7,347 nt of DNA from Mariprofundaceae bacterium (GTDB taxonomy: Bacteria > Pseudomonadota > Zetaproteobacteria > Mariprofundales > Mariprofundaceae). A program made the translations under genes and the position numbers. The notes below the pieces were generated by a model. That model searched no databases, was not told the origin of the DNA, and saw nothing but the letters and a program-made list of their open reading frames with translations. Shown here piece after piece: positions 1 to 6,252 of this stretch. The stretch lies in assembly GCA_013139875.1 (NCBI GenBank), contig WSZY01000124.1, forward strand, positions 1 through 7,347. Direction: 5' to 3'. Positions within the stretch are counted from its first letter, which is position 1; each line of letters begins with the position of its first letter.

Positions 1-252
1 GTCAGGCGTGATGTTTTTGAAAGGCTGGGAGGCTTTTCTGATCAACCATTGATGGAGGATGTTGACTTCAGCAGAAGATTGAAACAGCAGGGCAGGGTCG
101 CCTGTCTGCATGACAGGGTCACGACATCGAGTCGCCGCTGGGAGCAGTCTGGCATGCTCCGAACCATTCTGCTCATGTGGAAGCTTCGCTTTCTCTATTG
201 GACGGGAGTCTCACCGGAGCGGCTGGCAAGGATCTATCGTGATGCCCGATAA
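1..252 (+). CDS. Family 2 glycosyltransferase, C-terminal part (rSAM/selenodomain-associated transferase 2 type)
   Basis: This is the 3' end of a gene that begins before the window; 83 codons are visible in frame from base 1 to the TAA at 250-252. The visible part resembles the C-terminal third of GT-A-fold family 2 glycosyltransferases of the TIGR04283 type. It has an LGGF turn (visible residues 9-12), then PLMEDVDFSRRLK (16-28), in which E19-D20 sit where the family places its catalytic/acceptor-site acidic pair. A TTSSRRWE block (41-48) and a hydrophobic, basic tail ending SPERLARIY (71-79) follow, as is usual for this subfamily. The sugar donor and acceptor are not known. A DUF2064 gene follows after 12 bases with its own Shine-Dalgarno, so the two are almost certainly co-transcribed. 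This pairing is typical of the subfamily and supports the call. Start codon and N-terminal domain lie outside the window. Confidence 0.88.
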   Translation, partial: VRRDVFERLGGFSDQPLMEDVDFSRRLKQQGRVACLHDRVTTSSRRWEQSGMLRTILLMWKLRFLYWTGVSPERLARIYRDAR

Positions 253-253
253 A

Positions 254-258
254 AGGAG
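254..258 (+). promoter_or_regulatory. Ribosome binding site of the DUF2064 gene
   Basis: AGGAG lies 6 bases before the ATG at 265, in the 12-base gap after the glycosyltransferase stop. It is one of only two strong Shine-Dalgarno sequences in the window and fixes the start of the downstream gene. Confidence 0.75.
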
Positions 259-264
259 AAGCGG

Positions 265-885
265 ATGCGTGTGATTATCATGTGCAAGGCTCCGGTGGCA
301 GGGCGTGTAAAAACACGGTTTACGCCTGCCTTCACGCCTGAAGATGCAGCCCGGCTTCATCAGGCGATGGCAGAGGCGGTAATTCGCAATACGTCGGTTC
401 TTTTTTCTGATACATGGATCGCATCAGATAATATTTCACATCCGTTTTTCGGACAATTCAAGCTCAAACTGATCGATCAGGGAGAGGGTGATCTGGGTGA
501 TCGGATGTCACGTTTGATGCAAATGGCATTCAGGGATGGTGCAGACTCTCTCCTGTTTCTGGGTACAGACTCACCACACATGCCCGACTCCCGTCTGCAG
601 AGTGCTGCTGAATTTCTTGGAAGAAACGATGTTGTGATCGGGCCGGTTGAAGATGGGGGGTATGACCTTATTGCAATGAACAGGCCCCATCAGGAGCTCT
701 TCAGTCGGATACGCTGGAGTTCTGAACATGTACTGCAGGAGACCCTTCAACATGTGGAGCAGCTTCATCTAAAGCTGAAGCTTCTGGATATAAGTTATGA
801 TCTTGATACGCCGGAGAGCCTGCAGAGAGCCGCTCCAGTCTGGGATGCTCCTACTCCTCTGCCGGAAAAATATCAGAAAAATTAA
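265..885 (+). CDS. DUF2064 GT-A-fold protein (rSAM/selenodomain-associated transferase 1 type)
   Basis: This 206-residue protein is of the TIGR04282/DUF2064 family, a GT-A nucleotidyl/glycosyltransferase-like fold related to MobA/CofC proteins. The N-terminus has the nucleotide-binding block KAPVAGRVKTR (residues 8-18). GTDSP (100-104) supplies the acidic metal-binding position. GPVEDGGYDL (126-135) is the family's second signature, and DLDTPESL (179-186) closes the core. No signal peptide or membrane segment is seen, so it is probably cytoplasmic. The exact reaction is not established for the family. The ATG at 265 has AGGAG six bases upstream and the protein opens directly into the first beta strand. 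The family is often found beside the TIGR04283 transferase, as here, and in many genomes near a radical-SAM protein of the ArsS type; that neighbour would lie upstream, out of view. The last 35 bases overlap the 3' end of the opposite-strand kinase gene. The extra tail after residue 187 (PVWDAPTPLP and on) is poorly conserved-looking and is encoded in part by that overlap. Confidence 0.9.
   Translation: MRVIIMCKAPVAGRVKTRFTPAFTPEDAARLHQAMAEAVIRNTSVLFSDTWIASDNISHPFFGQFKLKLIDQGEGDLGDRMSRLMQMAFRDGADSLLFLGTDSPHMPDSRLQSAAEFLGRNDVVIGPVEDGGYDLIAMNRPHQELFSRIRWSSEHVLQETLQHVEQLHLKLKLLDISYDLDTPESLQRAAPVWDAPTPLPEKYQKN
851..885. other. Tail-to-tail coding overlap of convergent genes
   Basis: The plus-strand DUF2064 gene ends at the TAA at 883-885. 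The minus-strand kinase-HDOD gene ends at 851-853 (TAG on its own strand). The final 35 bases of each gene therefore encode protein on both strands. No hairpin followed by a T-run is visible here for either direction, so transcripts from the two strands probably run into each other. Confidence 0.85.
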
Positions 886-2884
886 GTTTCAGATGAGAGA
901 TATCCTGACTGAGCTGCGAATAGACTCCGGTATTGGTCAGTGGCAGTTGAAGCGGCTTATGCAGGAAAGATTCAGTCTCCGGTATGTGGAACCGTTTCCC
1001 GGGCGACCAGATACCCTGATGCTCATCCTCTTCACATATCGCCTCCAACAGGAGGTGAGAGATTTGAATCAGCATGGTCACGGCCTGCATATCGGATGGC
1101 CATATATCGGGTTCGTGCCACTCCGGGTGGTGGTGGTAATAGATGAAACGATGAATGCTTCGTGGAAGACGCCAGTGAAGACCCAGCATCATACCTGCAT
1201 CAATGTGTGTGTAGCCCAGAACATCCCATTCAGCCTTAAGCGGCGGAGTGCCCGCAGCAATGGCATCATGTAACTCTCCAAGTTTCTCCTCATCCTCAAG
1301 GTGAAGGATTACCAGCTTGCCAATATCGTGAAACATCCCGAAAAGGCTGGCTGCACGCCCTTCAAGAACATGGCTATACCCTGCCAGCATTCTCGCAATG
1401 AGTGATATGGCCTGACTATGAAACCATACCCGGCGAATCTCATTGTCAGGCTCTTCTTTGTCACCAAAATCGGGAATCGCCGCCTGCAGTATCAGATTGT
1501 GGGCTGTGTCCATTCCCAATCGGGTGAGGGCCAGGGCAACACTGGTTACCGGCTTGGCTCCCGGCACGGCATAGGCAGCTGAGTTACAGACCTTCAGCAC
1601 ACGCGCTGTGATAACAGGATCCTGCTCCACCTCTATGGCCAGATCGGATGGTGAGGCATCGGGCGCATTCAGTATCGCCTGAATACGATGCCATATCTCT
1701 GGAAGCGGTGGAATATTATTGATCGAAGACCTTAATCTTTTCAGTACTTCCGCATTGATGGGAGGAGGCGAACGCAGATCAAGCGGTGGGGTCTCCGGAG
1801 CCTCGGGGGCGACGTGGAAAGCCCACAGCAGTGTCTCCGGTATAATCTCTTCATGGGGGCTGCTATCACTTTTGTCTGTATCAGATGCTTTCTGGATCGG
1901 TTTTTTCTGCAGCTGTTCGTGAAGCTCGGAGAAACTTGAGACTTGTGGCAGCTCTTTCGTGGTTTTGAGCGACAGGGGAGTGGAATCACCCAGTCGGTTT
2001 ATCATTCCCAGCACTGCCTCACAATCTGCAGGACGATTCTCCGGATCCTTTTCCAGAAGATTCATGATGATCCCGGAGAGTTTACTGGACACCTCAGGGT
2101 TGATACTTTCAGGAGGCGTGGGTTGATGGCGAACTTGCTTCTCCATGATTTCAAACTCACCACCACTGCTTGAGGTAAATGGAAGTGTTCCTGTAGCCAT
2201 CCGGTACAGCATAACGCCAAAAGCATAAAGATCGGTTCGCTCATCGATCAGATTACCCACGATCTGCTCCGGTGCCATATAGTAATAGCTGCCAACGGCA
2301 ATGCCTGAAGCTGTGATCTCATCTTCACACTGCTTGGTTTTGGCCAGGCCGAAATCCATCAGTTTGATTCCGCCACTATCCTCCAGCAATACATTGGACA
2401 GTTTCAGGTCCCTGTGTGTCACATTCTGTTCATGTGCCATTTGAAGTCCTGACAGAATGCCCCGGGAGAGCGTTATAATCTCACCCGGCTCAAGTGCACC
2501 CCGGTATTTTGTAAACTCTTTGAGCGTGCAGCCTTCAATAAGCTCCATAATCAGGGCGATGGTGTTTTTATGATCGTGGGAGTCGAGAAGCTTGATAATG
2601 TTCGCATGGTTAAGTTGCCCGTGCGTACGCGCTTCACGGCGGAAACGTTCCAGCTGTTTGGGATCCTCTATCAGATGCTGGTGCAGAACCTTGAGCGCAA
2701 CATCCCTCTCCAGCTCTTCATCAAAAGCGTGGAAAACCATGCCCATGCCGCCCTGGCCAATAGGCCGGAGCAGTCGATAGTGGCCGATTTTTGCGGGGGT
2801 GTCCCCCTTGGTCAGGATGTCTCCGCAGGAGAGACAGAAAGCCTGAGTATCGGCATACCAGGTACCACAGCTGGGGCATTGCAT
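851..2884 (-). CDS. Zinc ribbon - Ser/Thr protein kinase - HDOD domain fusion protein
   Basis: This 677-residue soluble, three-part signalling protein has no membrane segment. (1) Residues 3-20 form a four-cysteine zinc ribbon: CPSC (C3, C6) and CLSC (C17, C20). (2) Residues about 35-298 form a complete Hanks-type kinase: glycine loop GQGGMGMV (43-50), ATP lysine K65, helix-C glutamate E84, HRDLKLSN catalytic loop (157-164; D159, N164, with Leu in place of the usual Pro after the Lys), DFG (177-179) and APE (204-206). The kinase should therefore be active. (3) After a Ser/Pro-rich linker (about 300-378), residues about 380-615 form an HDOD domain. It includes IPPLPEI (391-397), QDP..TARVLKVCNSAAY (421-438), FHDIGKL (518-524) and HHHPEW (584-589). 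The ATG is supported by the zinc ribbon starting at residue 3, although no clear Shine-Dalgarno precedes it. It is last in the clpS-clpA-trmO unit, 33 bases behind trmO. Its targets are unknown. Confidence 0.93.
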   Translation of the reverse strand: MQCPSCGTWYADTQAFCLSCGDILTKGDTPAKIGHYRLLRPIGQGGMGMVFHAFDEELERDVALKVLHQHLIEDPKQLERFRREARTHGQLNHANIIKLLDSHDHKNTIALIMELIEGCTLKEFTKYRGALEPGEIITLSRGILSGLQMAHEQNVTHRDLKLSNVLLEDSGGIKLMDFGLAKTKQCEDEITASGIAVGSYYYMAPEQIVGNLIDERTDLYAFGVMLYRMATGTLPFTSSSGGEFEIMEKQVRHQPTPPESINPEVSSKLSGIIMNLLEKDPENRPADCEAVLGMINRLGDSTPLSLKTTKELPQVSSFSELHEQLQKKPIQKASDTDKSDSSPHEEIIPETLLWAFHVAPEAPETPPLDLRSPPPINAEVLKRLRSSINNIPPLPEIWHRIQAILNAPDASPSDLAIEVEQDPVITARVLKVCNSAAYAVPGAKPVTSVALALTRLGMDTAHNLILQAAIPDFGDKEEPDNEIRRVWFHSQAISLIARMLAGYSHVLEGRAASLFGMFHDIGKLVILHLEDEEKLGELHDAIAAGTPPLKAEWDVLGYTHIDAGMMLGLHWRLPRSIHRFIYYHHHPEWHEPDIWPSDMQAVTMLIQISHLLLEAICEEDEHQGIWSPGKRFHIPETESFLHKPLQLPLTNTGVYSQLSQDISHLKLNFSDIFPAEE

Positions 2885-2917
2885 AATAGGTTAATTGTTA
2901 GCTGTAGGAAGGTGAAG

Positions 2918-3466
2918 TCAAGACACTGTTAATCCTGCATCATCCAGCCAGCCATGTGAGGCATCAGGAAGTGAATCGGCGTAGGGGATATATGGCTTAA
3001 TATCGAGAACAGGAGTTCCATCAAGCATATCAAGTGTCTCTATCTCCAGCATACGCCCTTTGACGCCAACAAGCTTAACAGCGGACAGACCTATGCTGTT
3101 GGGACGATGTGGTGCACGGGTGGCAAGCACACCCCGTCGCTCTTTAGCTCCTCTTGGAGGCATGACCGTTGGATTCCAGCCCCGGTTCAGGTGCATCCAG
3201 TAGATGACCCAGATATGAGAGAAACTCTCAAGATCTTTAACGGCCTGCTCCAGATTCATATCTCTGTTCAGTTCAATGGAAGCGGTGATGGCTTCTCCCA
3301 GAGCAGGTTGTCTGGGCGCTGCATAGCGCTCCTGAAACGGGCTGTGCACCACACCAATCGGACTCATGGATATCTGCTGCGGGGCAAGACCATCACTGCT
3401 TAAGAAGGGATCAGTATATTTTTTTGGAGGCTTCCTGCCTCTGGGTCGTTCAATCACGGGCAGCAT
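2918..3466 (-). CDS. trmO: TrmO/TsaA-family tRNA (t6A37) N6-methyltransferase
   Basis: This 182-residue protein belongs to the TsaA/TrmO (UPF0066) family. These are beta-barrel S-adenosylmethionine-dependent enzymes that methylate N6-threonylcarbamoyladenosine at position 37 of certain Thr tRNAs. Family blocks in order are SPIGVVHSPF (35-44), APRQPAL (50-56), FSHIWVIYWMH (82-92), RRGVLATRAPHRPNSIGLS (110-128, the SAM-binding signature) and DGTPVLDIKPYIPYAD (149-164). It is shorter than the 235-residue E. coli enzyme and lacks that protein's C-terminal extension. It also has about 33 residues before the usual N-terminus, rich in Arg, Lys and Pro. The ATG at 3464-3466 directly follows an in-frame TAG, so it is the furthest possible start. 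The Met at residue 34 (3365-3367), which begins the conserved region, is a serious alternative. Neither has a good Shine-Dalgarno. It lies 49 bases behind clpA and 33 before the kinase gene, probably in one transcript. The tRNA substrate is inferred from the family. Confidence 0.88.
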   Translation of the reverse strand: MLPVIERPRGRKPPKKYTDPFLSSDGLAPQQISMSPIGVVHSPFQERYAAPRQPALGEAITASIELNRDMNLEQAVKDLESFSHIWVIYWMHLNRGWNPTVMPPRGAKERRGVLATRAPHRPNSIGLSAVKLVGVKGRMLEIETLDMLDGTPVLDIKPYIPYADSLPDASHGWLDDAGLTVS

Positions 3467-3515
3467 CTAACATGGCGTTGAGCTGTCACAGGTTTGATCT
3501 GTCATAAACTCTGCC

Positions 3516-5762
3516 TCAACTGACCGTTGCCGGATAAGTGATCAAGAGATTGCCTGCTTTCATGCCCACTTTAGCGATCCCTCCTTTTTGCAGTTCACCG
3601 AAAAGAATAGCCTCAGCCAGAGGTTTTTTGATCCTATCCTGAATCAGGCGGGCCATCGGTCTGGCACCCATCAGTGGATCATGTCCATGCTCGGCCAGCC
3701 ATGCCTTTGCCCTGTGGCTTACTTCCAGTTCAACTTTTTTCTCTGCGAGCTGTATCTCAAGCTCTACCAGGAACTTATCAACCACATGCAGAATGGTGCC
3801 CTTATCAAGGGCCGAAAAGCTGATGGAGGCATCCAGGCGATTGCGGAACTCAGGTGTGAAGAGACGCTTAATTGCCTCTTCATCGGCATCCGTGCGGGGA
3901 CGGGGGTTAAATCCTATCGTGCCCTGTTGAATTTCAAACGCACCTGCATTGCTGGTCATGATCAGGATGACATGCCTGAAATCAGTAGAGCGGCCACTGT
4001 TGTCGGTCAGACGACCATAATCCATTACCTGCAACAAAATGTTGAAAATGTCCTGATGTGCCTTCTCTATCTCATCCAGCAGCAGAACCGCGTGAGGTGT
4101 TTTGGTTACAGCCTCGGTCAGCAGGCCACCCTGTTCAAAACCGACATAGCCCGGAGGCGCACCAATCAGGCGTGAAACAGCGTGTGGTTCCATATACTCC
4201 GACATGTCGAAACGAATCATCTCAATGCCCATGATTCGGGCCAGCTGTTTGGCCACCTCGGTTTTACCCACGCCCGTCGGTCCGGTAAACAGGAAGTTGC
4301 CAATCGGTTTATCAGACTGGGTAAGGCCGGCTCTGGAGAGCTTGATACTGGCTGCCAGCTGCTCAATGGCATGATTCTGACCAAAGACAGAGAGCTTCAG
4401 GTTGCGCTCGAGATTCCTCAGCCCTTTTCTGTCCGATGCGGAGATCTGTCGTGTAGGAATGCGTGCCATTCTGGCAATGGTTGCTTCAATATCAGAAATG
4501 CCCAGCTGTTTTTTACGCTTTTTGACCGGCAGCAGGTGAATAGCTGCGCCGGCCTCATCGAGTACATCTATCGCTGAGTCCGGCAGCTTCCTGTCTGTGA
4601 CATATCTCGAAGCCAGTTTGGCTGCAGTTTCAATTGCCTTGCTACTATATCGAATTTCATGGTGCTCTTCAAAACGTGATTTCAGTCCACGCAAAATTTC
4701 AATGGTGTGTTCAACAGAGGGCTCATCAATATCCACCTTCTGAAAACGGCGGGAGAGAGCAGTCTCCTTCTCGAAAACACGGCGATACTCCTGATAGGTT
4801 GTGGCCCCGATGCAACGCAATTCACCATTGGCCAGTGCAGGCTTAAGCAGGTTCGAGGCATCCATGGCGCTTCCATTGGCAGCACCTGCGCCAATGATGG
4901 TATGAATCTCATCAATAAAAAGGATGGCGTTGGGCTCTTTTTCCATAGCGTGAAGCACAGCCTTAAGGCGCTCCTCAAAGTCACCGCGATATTTGGTGCC
5001 CGCGAGCAGTGCTCCCATATCAAGGGAGTAGACCTTTCCATGCAGCAGCAGGTCTGGAACATCTTCATCTACAATTCTCAGGGCCAGACCTTCGGCTATG
5101 GCGGTTTTGCCAACACCCGCTTCGCCCACCAGAAGGGGGTTGTTCTTTCTTCTGCGGCAGAGAATATGCATGCAGCGTGAAAGCTCTTCGTTGCGTCCGA
5201 TAAGTGGATCGATTTTTCCTTTTTTGGCTCGCTCTATAAGATCGATACAGTAGCGCTTGAGGGGTGATGCCTGCGGGTCCGGCTGATCGACACCGATGCC
5301 GGGCCTTGGCTCCTGAAGCTCCTTGCTGCTATCCACCATGCTGTGAGAGATATAGGTCACCACATCAAGACGGGTAACGCCCAGAGTGCTCAGATAGTAG
5401 ACAGCATGGGAATCTTTCTCGGAGAAGATGGCAACCAGCGCATGCATGCCGGTCACCTCATGTTTGCCGGCAGACTGGACATGCATTACTGCACGCTGAA
5501 TAACCCGCTGCAGACCGATACTGGCAGTGGTCTCGCCAATATCCTCAGGAAGAAGTGCAACGTGCTCCTGTATGAAGCTGTTAAGTTCATTTCGAAGCCC
5601 GTTGATGTCCACGTTCAGGCCTTCCAGAACTTTTTTTGATTCAGGGTTATCAAGCAGGCCGAGCAGCAGATGCTCAACGGTAACGAATTCGCTGCGACGC
5701 ATGTGCGCATCACGAAAGACGTCATTCAGTGACTGTTCAAGGTCTTCGTTCAATATTCCCAT
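3516..5762 (-). CDS. clpA: ATP-dependent Clp protease ATP-binding subunit ClpA
   Basis: ClpA is the hexameric AAA+ unfoldase that feeds substrates into ClpP and takes N-degron substrates from ClpS. Numbering below starts at the upstream GTG (751 residues; E. coli ClpA has 758). Residues about 5-150 are the Clp N-domain that binds ClpS. The first AAA+ module has Walker A GEAGVGKT (216-223), pore loop KYRG (260-263), Walker B ILFIDE (283-288) and ALSRRF (338-343, arginine finger region). The second has Walker A GPTGVGKT (497-504), pore loop GYVG (541-544) and Walker B VLLLDE (562-567). The ClpP-docking tripeptide is IGF (619-621), which separates it from ClpB. I chose the ATG at 5760-5762 because AGGGTGG lies five bases upstream and the protein then begins MGILNEDLEQSL like other ClpAs. 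The GTG at 5769-5771 would add three residues and has no spaced ribosome site. clpS precedes it on the same strand. clpP is not in the window. Confidence 0.97.
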   Translation of the reverse strand: MGILNEDLEQSLNDVFRDAHMRRSEFVTVEHLLLGLLDNPESKKVLEGLNVDINGLRNELNSFIQEHVALLPEDIGETTASIGLQRVIQRAVMHVQSAGKHEVTGMHALVAIFSEKDSHAVYYLSTLGVTRLDVVTYISHSMVDSSKELQEPRPGIGVDQPDPQASPLKRYCIDLIERAKKGKIDPLIGRNEELSRCMHILCRRRKNNPLLVGEAGVGKTAIAEGLALRIVDEDVPDLLLHGKVYSLDMGALLAGTKYRGDFEERLKAVLHAMEKEPNAILFIDEIHTIIGAGAANGSAMDASNLLKPALANGELRCIGATTYQEYRRVFEKETALSRRFQKVDIDEPSVEHTIEILRGLKSRFEEHHEIRYSSKAIETAAKLASRYVTDRKLPDSAIDVLDEAGAAIHLLPVKKRKKQLGISDIEATIARMARIPTRQISASDRKGLRNLERNLKLSVFGQNHAIEQLAASIKLSRAGLTQSDKPIGNFLFTGPTGVGKTEVAKQLARIMGIEMIRFDMSEYMEPHAVSRLIGAPPGYVGFEQGGLLTEAVTKTPHAVLLLDEIEKAHQDIFNILLQVMDYGRLTDNSGRSTDFRHVILIMTSNAGAFEIQQGTIGFNPRPRTDADEEAIKRLFTPEFRNRLDASISFSALDKGTILHVVDKFLVELEIQLAEKKVELEVSHRAKAWLAEHGHDPLMGARPMARLIQDRIKKPLAEAILFGELQKGGIAKVGMKAGNLLITYPATVS

Positions 5763-5767
5763 ATTTG

Positions 5768-5774
5768 CCACCCT
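5768..5774 (-). promoter_or_regulatory. Probable ribosome binding site deciding the clpA start
   Basis: On the minus strand AGGGTGG stands five bases before the ATG at 5760-5762. It contains the alternative GTG start codon (5769-5771), so the two starts exclude each other as well-formed initiation sites. This favours the ATG. Confidence 0.5.
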
Positions 5775-5826
5775 GTTTTATATCTGTCGTCAGCATGCCG
5801 GAGTTTTGAACTCTCTTGCCAGCCTA

Positions 5827-6144
5827 TCAGTCGTTACTCTCTACCTCAATCCTACACCTGAGTGGATGTCCATGTGCTTCACAGTAGCTCTCCACCTGAG
5901 CCACTTTGCTCTCTGCAATATCTTTCGGACAGATGCTGCAGACAGCCTGCCCCTCATGATGAATACGTAACATGATTCTTGATGCTTCATCCCCGGACTT
6001 TCTAAACAGGCTGCAAAGCAGGTCAACCACAAACTCCATAGGCGTATAATCATCATTGAGCATAATGACCTTATACATTGGCGGCTTTTTTAGCTGCGGC
6101 TTTTCTGTTTGAATTTCAGGTGTCTGAATCATCGTCATATCCAT
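5827..6144 (-). CDS. clpS: ClpS, ClpA adaptor for the N-degron pathway
   Basis: ClpS is a small adaptor that binds proteins with N-terminal Leu, Phe, Tyr or Trp and hands them to ClpA. From the ATG at 6142-6144 it is 105 residues, close to the 106 of E. coli. A short flexible N-terminal tail leads into PPMYKVIMLNDDYTPMEFVV (21-40). This block includes the N-degron pocket residues N30, D31, D32 and the gatekeeper M36, with pocket histidine H62 in RIHHEG (60-65). AESKVAQVE (77-85) is the ClpA-facing helix region and HPLRC (93-97) is near the end. All the usual recognition residues are present, so it should be functional. Three in-frame ATGs cluster at 6142-6144, 6136-6138 and 6130-6132; the last has GGA seven bases upstream and may be the real start (101 residues). 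Further ATGs at 6220-6222 and 6229-6231 would add a 26-29 residue extension unlike known ClpS. clpA follows after about 64 bases. Confidence 0.95.
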   Translation of the reverse strand: MDMTMIQTPEIQTEKPQLKKPPMYKVIMLNDDYTPMEFVVDLLCSLFRKSGDEASRIMLRIHHEGQAVCSICPKDIAESKVAQVESYCEAHGHPLRCRIEVESND

Positions 6145-6252
6145 AACGCGAATTTTAGTGCCTTTGTCGATAGAGTGCGAGGATTGAAAGATATGAACAG
6201 GCAGATGGATCCGGTTATTCATAGATTCCATAACCCCTACAGGAGATAAATA
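6145..6252. promoter_or_regulatory. Divergent intergenic region between clpS and the HAD gene
   Basis: These 108 bases separate two gene units pointing away from each other, so they should contain promoters for both unless clpS is transcribed from inside the HAD gene. On the minus strand TAAAAT (6152-6157) matches the sigma-70 -10 consensus at five of six positions. No convincing -35 stands at the right distance, and transcription would start almost on the first clpS ATG, which would favour the ATG at 6132. On the plus strand TTGTCG (6164-6169) is a passable -35, but the -10 seventeen bases on (AAAGAT, 6187-6192) is poor. I see no clear operator palindrome. The promoter placement is a weak inference; only the divergent geometry is certain. 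Confidence 0.35.
6241..6245 (+). promoter_or_regulatory. Ribosome binding site of the HAD hydrolase gene
   Basis: AGGAG lies seven bases before the ATG at 6253, close to the consensus sequence and spacing, and it fixes that start. Confidence 0.75.

Noticed and set aside
797..1273. A 158-codon plus-strand open frame starting inside the DUF2064 gene and running opposite the kinase-HDOD gene.
   Set aside because: It starts within another coding region without a ribosome site, and its sequence is the shadow of the HDOD domain's C-terminal part.
3467..3515. Two CTGTCA copies in the gap between clpA and trmO looked like a possible repeat or operator.
   Set aside because: Only six bases repeat, without symmetry or flanking conservation; there is not enough to call a regulatory site or terminator.
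3588..4175. A 195-codon open frame on the plus strand inside clpA.
   Set aside because: It is the antisense of highly conserved ClpA sequence, lacks recognisable motifs and has no Shine-Dalgarno; it is explained by the codon pattern of clpA.
5801..5813. Short inverted repeat GAGTT-TTG-AACTC between clpS and clpA.
   Set aside because: A five-base stem with a three-base loop and no T-run is too weak to call a terminator or attenuator, and such repeats occur by chance.
6164..6192. Plus-strand TTGTCG followed 17 bases later by AAAGAT as a promoter for the HAD gene.
   Set aside because: The -10 matches the consensus at only three positions; it is mentioned in the intergenic entry but not listed as a promoter.
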